Shown: positions 21,437-31,932 of the stretch, in pieces
Position numbering within the stretch: the stretch's first letter is position 1
Layout: each line of letters begins with the position of its first letter
Assembly: GCF_000003195.3 (NCBI RefSeq)
Contig: NC_012870.2
Coordinates: forward strand, 37,664,377 to 37,728,376
Reading direction: 5' to 3'
Source of the DNA: Sorghum bicolor
Lineage: Eukaryota > Streptophyta > Magnoliopsida > Poales > Poaceae
Length of the DNA stretch: 64,000 bases
Notes under the pieces: generated by a model
The model's database searches: none
Seen by the model: only the letters and a program-made list of their open reading frames with translations
Told to the model about the DNA's origin: nothing
Position numbers and translations under genes: made by a program

Positions 21437-24400
21437 TCACTCGCCTGGCCTTGCTGCCCGAACGAAGGGGTCGGGGCCACCGACGCCTGGCTGGTCGAGA
21501 CCGTAGGCGTCGACTGCCCATCTCCGGCAACAGACGCCCCCGATAACTCCCTGGCCGACCTGTCTGACCCCGGCTGGTCGGGGGGTGGCCGTCCCGCATA
21601 GATTGATGTCACCAATCACCGCCGACGACAAGTTTAGCAGGCCAGCTCGAAGGTCGTCTGCCTCCTGCGGGCCGACTTCCCTGGGGTACCCCCTCTCCAG
21701 CCTAGACAAGTCGACTAGGGGATAATGGGCGCGCACCATGCTGAGGACATGTGCGCCGGTGAACTCCCCGACGTCCTTAACGAACTGCTGGAGCCAATCC
21801 CACGCCCGTTGCGCCTTCTCGACTGGCGTCAGCTTCGGCGCGCAGGGCTGGTCTTCCGGAAGCTCGGGGCTGATCAAGTCCAGGACCGGGGCCACTCCTT
21901 TCCAAAGCCTAATACAGTTAGTCTTCCAGGAGTCCCGATCCTTGACCAGCTCATCTAAGTGCTTCTTTGTATTTACCTTTAGCACTACAAACCAAGCAGG
22001 AGGTCAGTTTAATAACAATGAAAGGAATGTCGAGCAGCCAAATAAAGGAGGGCGGCACGGTTATTACCAGACAACTCCCGATTCCTCTGGCCTAGCTCCT
22101 CGCCTGCTCGGCGCCTAGCCTCCAGCGCCCCGGCAAGTTCTTGACCGAGCTGCTCCTTCTCTTGCCGAAGGCGCGCGACCTCCTCCTCCAAGTCTACATG
22201 ATAAAATACCCTGGTCAACAAAACCAACCACATGGCTACATACAGCTGCTCAGAGCATGCGACTGACCTGTTCGCTGCTGATACTGGTCGGCTAAACGCT
22301 GAGTGAGCTCGAGACGACGTTCTTCCTGGGCGCTCATCTCGGCCACCTTCTCCCCAACCTCCGACCACAGCTGGTCCACCACCGCGGACAGGGCCTTGTT
22401 CTCGGCCACAATGCCCTCTATTTGGTCAAAGCACCTCTTTCGGTACTTCGCCGTTTTCATTGCGCCCTGCAAGAAGAACATATGTCGACCCAGCAAGATA
22501 GCACAAAAGTGTTGAGCAGTGCGAAGGACCACTTACCTTAATTTCGTCCACGAGGCGCTTGGCCGCGCGCTCCACCCTCGCGGCCTCTTCCGTCTCCACG
22601 AGCTCCTCGTGCCCGATGAAGTGGTCCCCGCGTTGGCGCCACATGTATACGTGTTGGCGGCCATCACGGGGACGACCTTCAATTTCCTCCACATCATTGT
22701 TAGAGGCCGCCTGGGTTTCCTCGTTCTCTGTACTGCCACCGGCTGTGGTCGCAGGCATCACTGGCCACTGGACCAGGCCCGGGGAGCCTGCGGACGAAGA
22801 GGCACCTGCCCGGGGTGGCGTTGGGACCCCCCTCTCTTTGGCGGGGGGAGGGGTCGGGACTCTTTCTTCCCCTTCCGCAATGCTACTCGTGGGAGGGGTC
22901 CTCGTAGGCCCCTCATCCCTGGTCGGGCCGCTCGCCGCGGTCCTCGCTGATGCCGGAAGCTCCTCGGCGCTCTCAGCCACGGTTGCCGCCGCGGGCTGCT
23001 CCGTGGTCTGCGGCGCGGCGTCCTCAGCAGCAGCGACAGGTCCGGCCACCCTTTGGCCGGCAACGTGGTCAGGATCGACGTCCGACGCCGTGCTAACAAT
23101 AAAACGACATTTAAATAGTGTCAAAACACAGCAACAAAACGCAAAAAAAAATCGCAGCACAAAAGTAAGAATGCAAACTTACAGGTCAGAGCGCCGGTGT
23201 GTTGCGGTGAACCGCCTCCTGACTCTACCGGTCGGTGCCTGCGCCCCCGTCTCCACGACGCGCGTCGGTTCGGTGTGCGGAGCAGGCGGGTCACTAGTCA
23301 CCCGACCAGTGGTGGCCGGCACAACATCCGGACGACTACGAGGCCTCCGGACCAATGACGGCGCGGCCTCCTCCTCCTCGTCGTCGTCGTCGACGATCCG
23401 GACGAGCCGACGGTGTTTTGGCGCCTGGCTGCTCTCTGCTGGCAGCGTTGGCGTAGGAGAAGGGTATGCTGCTAATGGCCTTTTCCCTGCCACTCTGTCC
23501 TCGGTGGTCGGGGCGGGGTGGGCTTGCTCCTCCTCACTGCTGGTGTACCGAGCACACCGAGTAGCGTCGTCCTCCGGTGGATCTTCCCCCGCGGGATTCT
23601 CCATCCTAGGTGCCAGTGATACGTACACTGTGCACCGGTCAACGTCCTCGATCTGCAACAGTAAAAAAGACAAATCAGCAGCTGGAAAGAACAAGAACTT
23701 AGGAGGTACAATCATTAGGTAACGTTACCTTAGGAGCTGGTCGCCCCAACTTGAAGGCCTGCACCCGATCACTACCACAGATAAAGCTCCCGTCCGTAAA
23801 GTTGAACAGCTCGTTCAACAGCTGCTGCACTTCTGCCTTCTCCAAGACCTCAGGCCTCATCCTGGTCGGGTCTTGGCTTCCAGCGTACTCGTACGCCGAG
23901 TGCACCCTCTTCTGGCAGGGCATCACCCAACGACAAATTATGTTGCCGACCACTCCTAGCCCGTCCAAACGCGACCAGTCGATCAGTTTCATCAGGTCCG
24001 CTACTTGGTCGTCAAACTCTGGGCGGTCGGTCCAACTGACCCTCTTCTCGAGGATGTACCCCACGTCGCAGAACGTGGAGCTGCCCGGCTCTTCCCTGAC
24101 ATAGAACCACTTCCTGTACCATTCGGTAAGAGAAGTGTTCCATGGGCAGCTTAGATACTGGTTCTTCATCCCGTCACGAAGATTGAGGTATACTCCACCT
24201 GCAATCTTGGAGCCTCCAACCGCCCCCTTTTTCCTCAAATAGAAAAGATAATGGAACAGATCGAAGTGCGGCTCTATTCCAACATAGGCCTCGCACAGAT
24301 GAATGAAAGTGGAAATGAGAAGGATTGAGTTCGGGTGCAGATTGCAGATCCCGATCTCATAGTACAAGAGAAGCCCCTGGAGAAAAAGATGGACAGGAAC

Positions 24401-24616
24401 CCCAAAACCCCTCTTGCAAAAATCTTCGAACACTACAATCTCACCGGCACGATGGTCGGGATAGCTCTCCCCCTCTAGCGCCCTCTAGCCGCCGAGCTCT
24501 GGGCTGTGCAGTAGCCCTATGTCGACGAGGTCATTGAGGGACTTCACACTGCTTCGAGACTTTTTCCATTCCTTGGCCATCAGCTCGGCCCTTTTCTTGG
24601 TGTCGCTCTTCGCCAT
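21437..24616 (-). CDS. TatB additional antisense gene, six exons, 928 codons, one nonsense codon
   Basis: Exons read from the minus strand: 24616-23729, 23652-23183, 23092-22537, 22466-22268, 22193-22068 and 21984-21437. I followed the frame across every junction: intron phases are 0, 2, 0, 1, 1, and the exons sum to 929 codons including the stop. All introns have GT-AG ends and are 70-90 bases. The start ATG (MAKSDTKKRAEL) lies 115 bases below a TATA box. Exon 1 carries the PF04195-type domain (GFGVPVHLFLQGLLLYYEIG, CEAYVGIEPHFDLFHYLFYL). Exons 2-3 are Pro/Ala/Asp/Glu-rich with an acidic DDDDEEEEAA run. Exons 4-5 are coiled coil. Exon 6 has a conserved C-terminal helical region. The one in-frame stop is TAG at 24487-24485 (codon about 44). 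Function is unknown; a nuclear protein encoded for the element's own use is my guess. Confidence 0.82.
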
Positions 24617-24723
24617 TGACGATTACAGGAGTGACTGCGAGCTAGGTTGCAGGTGGTTGTAGAAGGCAAGAGCCGAAAGCTTGAAGGCGATGACAGAGTA
24701 AGCAATGCGGGGGTACTGTCAGG

Positions 24724-24731
24724 CTTTTATA
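24724..24731 (-). promoter_or_regulatory. TATA box for the TatB antisense gene
   Basis: TATAAAAG on the minus strand, 108-115 bases upstream of the start at 24616, in the same relative place as in TatA and TatC. Confidence 0.6.
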
Positions 24732-25019
24732 AACCACAACTCCACCCCTCCCACTTCCCGCATTCTTGGGAAGTGGGCGGGCCCAGCAGCGGACGCAGCG
24801 CTTCGGTTTTCAATAATTATCGGCAGTTAATGCGGCGGCCTTTTCGTATAGTTGATGTTTTCCTTTTCTCAAACCGCGCAAAGGGTGGCTGCGCAGTTAC
24901 CAGGCACAACTTTTCACGCAACCACCTGACAATACGTCAGGTCTCGTCACATCAATCATTTACGTGGTAAGATGTTTTCTTCAAAATAACAGACAAAAAT
25001 TGGTGGAGGGTCAACATTC
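24732..25019 (+). other. TatB 3' region, nonrepeated part
   Basis: No gene is seen. It should include upstream control sequence of the antisense gene. Confidence 0.45.
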
Positions 25020-25285
25020 CTGGGGACTGTGCGGACCACCGAGCACTATATGCGAAGTGGACTGGTCGCCCAGTCTGTCAATCTAGGGACTGCACCGACC
25101 ACCGAGCACCGTATTCTCGGGGACTGGTCACCCAGTCTGCCATCTCGGTAATCTGGGGACTGCACTGACCACTGAGTACTGTATGCTCGGGGACTGGTCG
25201 CCCAGTCTGTCAGCTCGAGAATCTGGGGGCTGTACCGACCACCGAGCACTGTACGCTCGGGGACTGGTCGACCAGCCCGCCAGAT
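25020..25285 (+). repeat. TatB 3' tandem repeat, four units of 63-70 bases
   Basis: Units start at 25020, 25083, 25153 and 25223, each with CTGGGGACTG-like starts, GACCACCGAGCACTGTA and CTCGGGGACTGGTCGCCCAGTCTG variants. The decamer CTCGGGGACT occurs at 25116, 25186 and 25256, exactly 70 apart. Further copies at 25388, 25500 and 25797 lead to the LTR. The last copy is the real polypurine tract. Confidence 0.85.
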
Positions 25286-25796
25286 TGATATGTCTATCCG
25301 ATAGTAAACGAGTATGAGATGCTTGGGGATGGATAATTTTAATTTTTTAGACCTTGCTACAAGGTTCATACTTCGCCTTCCAGCAAGCTCGGGGACTACA
25401 TCGGTACGATGCATCTGGCGATGCATCTCAGTTTCAAAATCTCTTTGAGGACTTTTCTTTTGACCCTAGCACCACGTGCCTACGTCACCTACTGCCAGGC
25501 TCGGGGACTAAGTGGGCACACTTCACCTTGCGGTGAATATGCTAGCTTTCTGAAAGACTATACTTTTCAAAAAAAGTAAAGTGGGCACACTTCATTAGGA
25601 AAGAAATCTTTTTTGATTAAGAGCACCATGCATTCTTCGAACAACCTACTTCTTCGATGCCAGTGTTGGTCAACTATCTTTGAAGTTGGCCAGAATGTCA
25701 TTACACCTATTTAGGCAACTTTCCTACTTATTGAAGATGTCAAGTTTCACTGATTGAAGAAGCTCAAGACGGTGTGTTACATCATAATACATGGTG
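25286..25796 (+). other. TatB 3' region between tandem repeat and polypurine tract
   Basis: No gene is seen. It contains two isolated copies of the CTCGGGGACT decamer (25388-25397 and 25500-25509) and a duplicated AAGTGGGCACACTTCA string near 25510 and 25578. Confidence 0.55.
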
Positions 25797-25809
25797 CTCG
25801 GGGACTAGC
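25797..25809 (+). other. TatB polypurine tract
   Basis: CTCGGGGACTAGC directly precedes the 3' LTR start at 25810. It is shorter on purines than most tracts, but it is the only candidate and matches the repeated decamer upstream. Confidence 0.6.
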
Positions 25810-26269
25810 TGTGGGGGTATAAACCCCTATACCCTTATGGCTAGACTTGGGCCAGGAGGCTTGGCCCATCACGAAGACAGTTCGAGGCTTGATCCAACCG
25901 CTCGGAGTTTCGCGCAAGGAAACAAGACGTGGAGATCAAGCAGGATTCTAGTCGGTTAGAATAGGAATTGATATCGAACTATCTATGGCAATTGTAACTG
26001 ACTAGGATTAGTTTCTAGATCTGTAACCCTGCCCTCTGGACTATATAAGGAGGGGCAAGGGACCCCCCTAGGACACATTATTCTCTCAACATAAATCAAT
26101 ACAACCAGACGCAGGACGTAGGTATTATGCCAACTCGGCGGCCGAACCTGGATAAAAAGCTTGTCCGTGTCTTGCGTCACCATCGAGTTTGTAGTTTGCG
26201 CACCGTCTACCGATAAACTACTACCGTGGGTATACCCTAAGGTAGACTGTCGACTAGCTTTCGTCGACA
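25810..26269 (+). repeat. TatB 3' LTR
   Basis: 460 bases, from TGTGGGGGTATAAACC to CGTCGACA, followed by AGCGT. It carries the ten bases missing from the 5' LTR and the TATATAAG promoter motif at 26042-26049. Confidence 0.92.
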
Positions 26270-26274
26270 AGCGT
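26270..26274. other. TatB target-site duplication, right
   Basis: AGCGT, identical to 14322-14326. Confidence 0.9.
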
Positions 26275-26613
26275 GATCCGCGAAACGGGTCCGAATTGGA
26301 CACTGTAGCTGGGCGGGCGCCCAAGGGAGTAGGGCGGGCGCCCTGTCCCTGAGCCCTCTTAGCTTCCCGTTCGTTCCCGTGGCTTCTGGAGTCTTCTAGA
26401 TGGTAGAAAATTGCGCGGCATGTTAATATCTCTATGTAAACCCGATGTGTGGGCCTTTCTTTCGTATTTCCTGATAACCCCCTGCAGAAATAGACAAACA
26501 GCAAAACTCGTAGAATTCTGTCAGATGAAACCCTAATTTTAGGTGTTGGTTGCATATAAGTCCTTTTCCATGATTAGTTGATGGTTAAATGTGAACATTA
26601 AGGACCGTCAACA
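26275..26613 (-). repeat. AthD1 LTR, right part
   Basis: It continues the LTR interrupted by TatB: GATCCGCGAAACG, the paired GGGCGGGCGCCC-type palindromes near 26311-26342, then the family end ACCGTCAACA at 26613. With 13551-14326 and the missing 156 bases the total is close to the 1266 of AthD2. The next base belongs to ChrP pol. Confidence 0.8.
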
Positions 26614-28164
26614 AGGTATAACTTGAGTAGGTGTAGCTTGATTTGGAGCTTGTGACATCTTGCTTGGTGGCATGGTCATATCATCCTCCCCATCTTCAAA
26701 AGGAGTCGTCCTCGACTCTAATGCATCTTGACTTGTGAACGGAGAGAGATCAGCAACAACATTGTCCTTACCTTTCTTGTATTTCACAATGTATGGAAAT
26801 GTTGTGATGAACTCAACCCATTTGGCATGACGATGGTTCAGTTTTGCTTGTCCTTTCAAGTACTTCAAAGCTTCATGATCAGAGTGAATAACAAATTCTT
26901 TTGTCCATAAGTAGTGCTGCCATGTTTCAAGCACACACACCAAAGCATACAATTCTTTGTCATACACAAAATAATTCAGTACAGCACCTCCCAATTTTTC
27001 ACTAAAATATGCTACGGGTTTTCCTTGTTGCATTAAAACTCCTACTATGCCAATTCTGCTAGTATCACATTCAACTTCAAAAGTTTTAGTGAAATCAGGA
27101 AGAACAAGTACGGGTGCTTTAGTCAAACATTTCTTTAATTCTTGAAATGCATTTTGTTGGGATTTTTCCCATTTAAAGTCAACACCTTTCTTTTTCAACT
27201 CATTCAAAGGAGCAGTGATGGTATTGAAATCTTTCACAATTCTTCTATAAAAAACAGCAAGGCCATGAAAACTTCTTACTTCACTTACATTCGTTGGAGT
27301 TGGCCAATCCTTGATTGCTTTCACCTTGGTCTCATCCACTTCTATTCCCTTTCCTGAAACAACAAAGCCAAGAAACGCAACTTATTCTGTGCAAAAACTG
27401 CACTTCTCAAGATTAGCAAATAATTTCTCCTTTCGAAGCTCATCCAAAACTTGACGAATGTGTTTTATGTGCTCTTCAAAAGACTTGCTGTAAATCAAGA
27501 TGTCATCAAATTAAACAACAACAAATTTGCCAATGAATGCTCGCAAGACATGGTTCATTAATCTCATGAAAGTACTAGGAGCATAAGTCAAACCAAAAGG
27601 CATAACTAACCATTCATACAACCCAAATTTTGTTTAAATGCAGTTTTCCATCCATCCCCTATTTTCATTCTTATCTGATGGTATCCACTTCTCAAATCAA
27701 TTTTAGTGAATATGGTGGAACCACTCAAATCATCAAGCATGTCATCTAAACGTGGAATGGGATGTCGATAGTGGACAGTGATATTATTTATAGTTCTACA
27801 ATCAACACACATCCTCCAAGAACCATTTTTCTTAGGCACTAAAATTATAGGAACAACACAAGGACTAAAACTTTCATGAACAAAACCTTTATTAAGAAGT
27901 TCTTACACTTGCCTTTGTATCTCCTTTGTTTCTTCTAGATTGGTTCGATATGGTGGTCGATTAGGGAGTGCAGCCCCTAGAATAAGATCAAATTGATGCT
28001 CAATCCCACGAATTGGAGGTAGTCCAACTGATGTCTCCTTTGGAAAAACATCTTCATAGTCCTCCAAAGATGAGATACAACACTAGGGAGAGAGGTCATA
28101 TCGTTAGCTGAAATTAAAATGTCTTTGTACACAAGTACAAGCAGCACTTGTTCTGGGTTGTTTC
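26614..28164 (-). pseudogene. ChrP: chromovirus-type Gypsy pol fragment lacking integrase
   Basis: Read from 28164 downward, protease-end text (LVLVYKDILISANDM) gives way after a one-base shift near 28075 to the RT start, LEDYEDVFPKE, RGIEHQIDLI. RT follows, with [20 protein letters not shown], then [15 protein letters not shown], a frameshift near 27630, and a YADD-like region in which Tyr or Asp is replaced by a stop near 27510. RNase H follows ([32 protein letters not shown]). After KGKDNVVAD the frame jumps straight to LSPF...[12 protein letters not shown], which in related elements lies after integrase. Integrase is therefore absent. The fragment is cut by the AthD1 LTR at 26613 and by block G at 28165. 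Confidence 0.85.
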
Positions 28165-29376
28165 TGTAATACCCGATTTTAAGAACAAAACAAGATATGC
28201 ACCATATGTGAGTTTTAAAAGGCAAATCTCACATATAGCTACAAATAAGTGGTAGTATCAAAAGACAATGCATAAATTATATAACGTACTTAGTACAAAA
28301 GAGATAACCTTTGATAGCAAACAGCGGATAGACAACTCCAAACTTCGGGTATTAACTTCACTCAATAGGATCCAACTGACTGGTTGATCACAAGCCTAAA
28401 CTTCTCCTGAGGTTTGGGGGAAATAGCAAGAGTGAGTCCATGTCGAACTCCACAAGTATAGCAACTAGATTATATAGATCCCACAATCTCATGATCAATG
28501 TGACATAAATAATGTAGAGCATTAAATAATAAATAATGAGCATATTTAACACACAAGAATCATCATCGTCGATGCAAGAATCCCCAAGGCCGCTCTTGAC
28601 CGTGAGCACAGCCATAGTTTTAACACTCTGCAGAGGATGTACATCTTTACCCATGAGTCATGATTTAACCTTTCGCCCGAGGTGATCAGCCTCTTAACCC
28701 ACGACCAAGGAAGGTCGGCAGGGATCACTATGAAGCCTTTCAAAAGTTCATCTAACATGTTAGGGCCGCAAGGTTTCCATTACGTGCAGATATAGAGCCC
28801 CCCTTCCGATGGCACAATGACTCGTAGCATATACACATACAGACAGAGGCCACACTATACCCAAAACGGTTCAGCCCCTCCGCCTTTCGGGTATCCTCTA
28901 ACAAGCTAGAAAAGGTCTTCATACTGAGATAAAGCCAGAGCCATTATAGCCCTCATGGTTGCACTGTTGTCCCGGTTATCACTTACAGATAAATGATCAA
29001 GTGGCTAAAAAGTCATTTTTATCATTTATTACTTAACATTAATCCAGTCACAGGATCATGATCACAGAAATAAAACCCAAATGTTATACTTGCCTTGATC
29101 CAATTGCTCTTGCTTATCCTTTTGGTTCTGCTGGTCTTACTTGTTGCCAAAGCTCTGATCTTGATTACTGAAGTATTGCTCTCCGTCTAAACTCGATCAT
29201 CGATCACACAAACAAACGGAGATAACATACACGAAGCAAACATGGCTATAATTAGAATAGTACACCAATCATATAAAAATAGTATGAGAAGTTTATAAAA
29301 TGATTCTACGCAACGCTGTTCGCACTAGCTAACACCACTTAGATACTAAGTTGTCATCCCCAGCATGGTGCCAGAG
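28165..29376. mobile_element. Block G: unclassified noncoding LTR-like sequence
   Basis: It starts TGTAATACCCG exactly where ChrP coding sequence stops, which looks like an LTR start. The bases before it are GTTTC. No gene is seen. The text has the feel of a long grass LTR read backwards, but I could not find a matching end or second LTR. At its right edge lies TCCCCAGCATGGTGCCA (29359-29375 approximately), which resembles an inverted tRNA-Asp primer site of an Athila-like element. The block may therefore contain the 5' leader of such an element as well. Confidence 0.4.
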
Positions 29377-30697
29377 TGTACAAAGGTATTTATAAATGTA
29401 AAGGCTCTCTAGAAAATAATCTATTCTATCCGCAAGCGCACAGATAAAACACCTCATTGTAGCATTTCACCAGGATAAGTATTCCAGGTATCGTTATTTA
29501 TAATTCTGCTTAAGAGAAGAAAAGGGATGAAATTAAATTAAGGACAAAATATATCAAGGTATAGACTAGAGATAAACTTGCAAGAACATGATTACTAATG
29601 AGAAACTCGTCACACAGTCACTTACTTTGGCAGGGGGTAAACCATAAAGATAATGATAATGAATTATAAGTTTGAGGGATAAAGAACACAGCGATTAGAA
29701 AATAGACTACTCATATATGTAGGTGATGTCGGATTAGCTAGAGAACGGATTCTAAGTTATCTACTAACTATTAAGTCATAATCTACTCTAGTTATCTACA
29801 AGATCATATATAGCATAAAAGACTCTTCATTCATGTATAAGGAACATTGATAAAGTAAATCAGAGCATCGCACGACTTACTCCACAATACCGGTTCTGCC
29901 TGTCCTATCAATGGAGGGTGGACTATATAAGAATCAACGAAGCTGTCACTATCGCGAACTACCACACGACCCGGCCAATAGGATACATTTGCAGATAAAT
30001 AACATCTAAGCACCACGCTCACATGTGATCTATCACCTAACTCCCTCACGTCAAGAGCTAAGCGCTTTGCAAACTTATATATAAACTCATTATCAATTAG
30101 AACTATATCAAATATAGAACTAGAACAAACTAAGAACATAATAATTAGAGACATAATGCAATTAGAACAAAGAATTAGAGAAAGATATGAATAATACCAA
30201 TCTTTATTCCTGAAGATCCGAATCCAGAGCGTAGTGCTCTACTTCTCTAATTGCTATCTAATCAAACCTCTAAACTTGAAGGATTAGGGAGTAGCTAATT
30301 CTAATTCTCTGTGGGAGAGAAGCTCTAAACCCTAACTTTGATGGCTACCTCTGAATAATGATTTCTTCTCTTCTCCTCCCTCCTCCAGGGGGGAGAGGCC
30401 TTGGTTTTAAAGTCCCTTCAAGTGAATTTGAGCCGTCAGATCAAACCGACATTGATTGTGTGGTTTAGATTGATCCTTTAGGTCGGTGGAGTTTAGCCCC
30501 AAAGCAGAGTCCTGATCCAACTCCTGGCCAGGGTGGGCGCCCTGCCCCCGAGCCCGATCCTCTTCTCGTTCGTTCCCGTGGCTTCTGGACTCTTCTTGAT
30601 TGAAGAAAATTGCACGGCACGTAATTATCTCGTTGTAAACATGACATGTGGGCCTTCTCTCCATATTCTCTGATAACCCCCTGTAGAAATAGATAAA
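29377..30697 (-). repeat. AthH LTR, left part
   Basis: It starts TGTACAAAGG and shares with the AthF and AthD LTRs the string ATCCGCAAGCGCAC, TTTCACC..GG and later GTCGGTGGAG, the GGGCGCCC palindrome near 30534, and GATAACCCCCTG. It is interrupted after AGATAAA at 30697 by AthF. Confidence 0.65.
30693..30697. other. AthF target-site duplication, left
   Basis: ATAAA, repeated at 38671-38675. Confidence 0.88.
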
Positions 30698-31932
30698 TGT
30701 TGATATTTGGTAACGCAATAAGGAAATGATCCGCAAGCGCACGGATATCGGTGAGCATTTCACCCGGGAGGTTTTCCAGAGTATCGTATTTATATTTTTA
30801 CCACTGGGAGAAAGGGTGCATCTGACTAACCAAATCTATTGCTACTATCCCTTTAGGCACAAAGAATGTCTTTCGATGTGAGTGATAAATAGAGAAGACT
30901 GCAACCGTAGTCTCCTTCTAACCTTGGTAAGGATGATCTACTGTTCTAATGGGGAGGCTAACAGAATCTAGACACCACAAAGGATGTTCAACCCGCACCT
31001 ATAAACCCTATCCTTCCTGCTAACGAGATGTGATCTACAAAGGTAGCTCGGAAATGTCACGTTCCTCACTACTACCACGGTCCAGCTAGTCAGGGAATAT
31101 CTATGAGTACCCCAGCCTAAACACCACGTTTACGCCAGCAATGATTACTCTAAACTCTACGCGAAGAGATTAAAGTAAACTCATAAACCATAAGAACAAT
31201 AAAACAAGAACTTACTAGAATTTAGAAGTCGAATTACTGAAGAATCCTAGGAGCAAGCTTCGGGTTAGGAGAACTTGATCCCGCAGGTACAAGCTTGGAG
31301 TAGACACCGACAGGCCGGGCTTCCTCCACTCTACACCTCCACTCTATCTCTCTCAATCTAGTAGAAACTAGAAGATCTATTTCTACCTTACATTGATTGG
31401 TAAGCCTAAAAAGAAATATTAATTAGAGAAGAGGTTTTCCTTCGAGGGCACCCCTCAGTCTCTATGATAATTTCTTCATGTCTTCCAGGGGCCAGGGGAG
31501 CCTCGCTTATATAGTCCTCCCCTTCTATGCGTTTTTGGGTCGATAGCCAAGGTGGTACTATGTTTTTCTTGATCCAATAGGTCGGTGGAATATCCCGAGC
31601 GAAGGAGTCCTGAATTGACTCCAGCAGGGGGGCGGGCGCCCAGGCTACCTGGGCGGGCGCCCTGGGCCTGGCCCAGCTTCGCCTCCGCTTCGGTCTCGTG
31701 GCTTCTGGAGTCTTCTAGATGATGTAAAATTACGCGGTGCGTTGATATCTCTATGTAATCCCGACATGTGGGCCTTTCTTCCTTATTTCCTGATAACCCC
31801 CTGCAGAAATAGATAAACAACAAAACTCGTGGATTTCTGTCAGATCAAACCCTAATTCTAGGTGATGGTTGCATATTGGTCCTTTGTCATGTTTATTTGA
31901 TAATTAAAATTGATACTTAAGAACCGTCAACA
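30698..31932 (-). repeat. AthF 3' LTR (left copy)
   Basis: TGTTGATATTTGG to ACCGTCAACA. A minus-strand TATATAAG lies near 31505-31512. Paired GGGCGGGCGCCC-type palindromes lie near 31629-31661. Confidence 0.92.

Larger units (their letters stand above)
14327..26269 (+). mobile_element. TatB: complete Tat-lineage Ty3/Gypsy element
   Basis: Two LTRs (14327-14776 and 25810-26269) flanked by a perfect AGCGT duplication enclose a primer site, gag-pol on the plus strand to 21124, an antisense gene (24616-21437), a repeat-bearing 3' region and a polypurine tract. Length is 11943 bases. By eye the LTRs differ at roughly 17 positions plus a 10-base gap, so the copy is not recent. Gag-pol has many stops and an RT deletion, so it is not autonomous now. 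It is inserted in the AthD1 LTR. It is a different family from TatA and TatC: LTRs of 450-460 rather than about 1050 bases, with only distant pol similarity. Confidence 0.93.

Noticed and set aside
22559..23722. 387-codon plus-strand ORF inside TatB
   Set aside because: It runs opposite exons 2-3 of the antisense gene and across its introns, with Ser/Ala/Gly-rich composition and no domain. It is a shadow frame.
25020..25285. Regular repeat that might suggest a CRISPR array
   Set aside because: Units are contiguous, imperfect and without unique spacers, in a eukaryotic retroelement.
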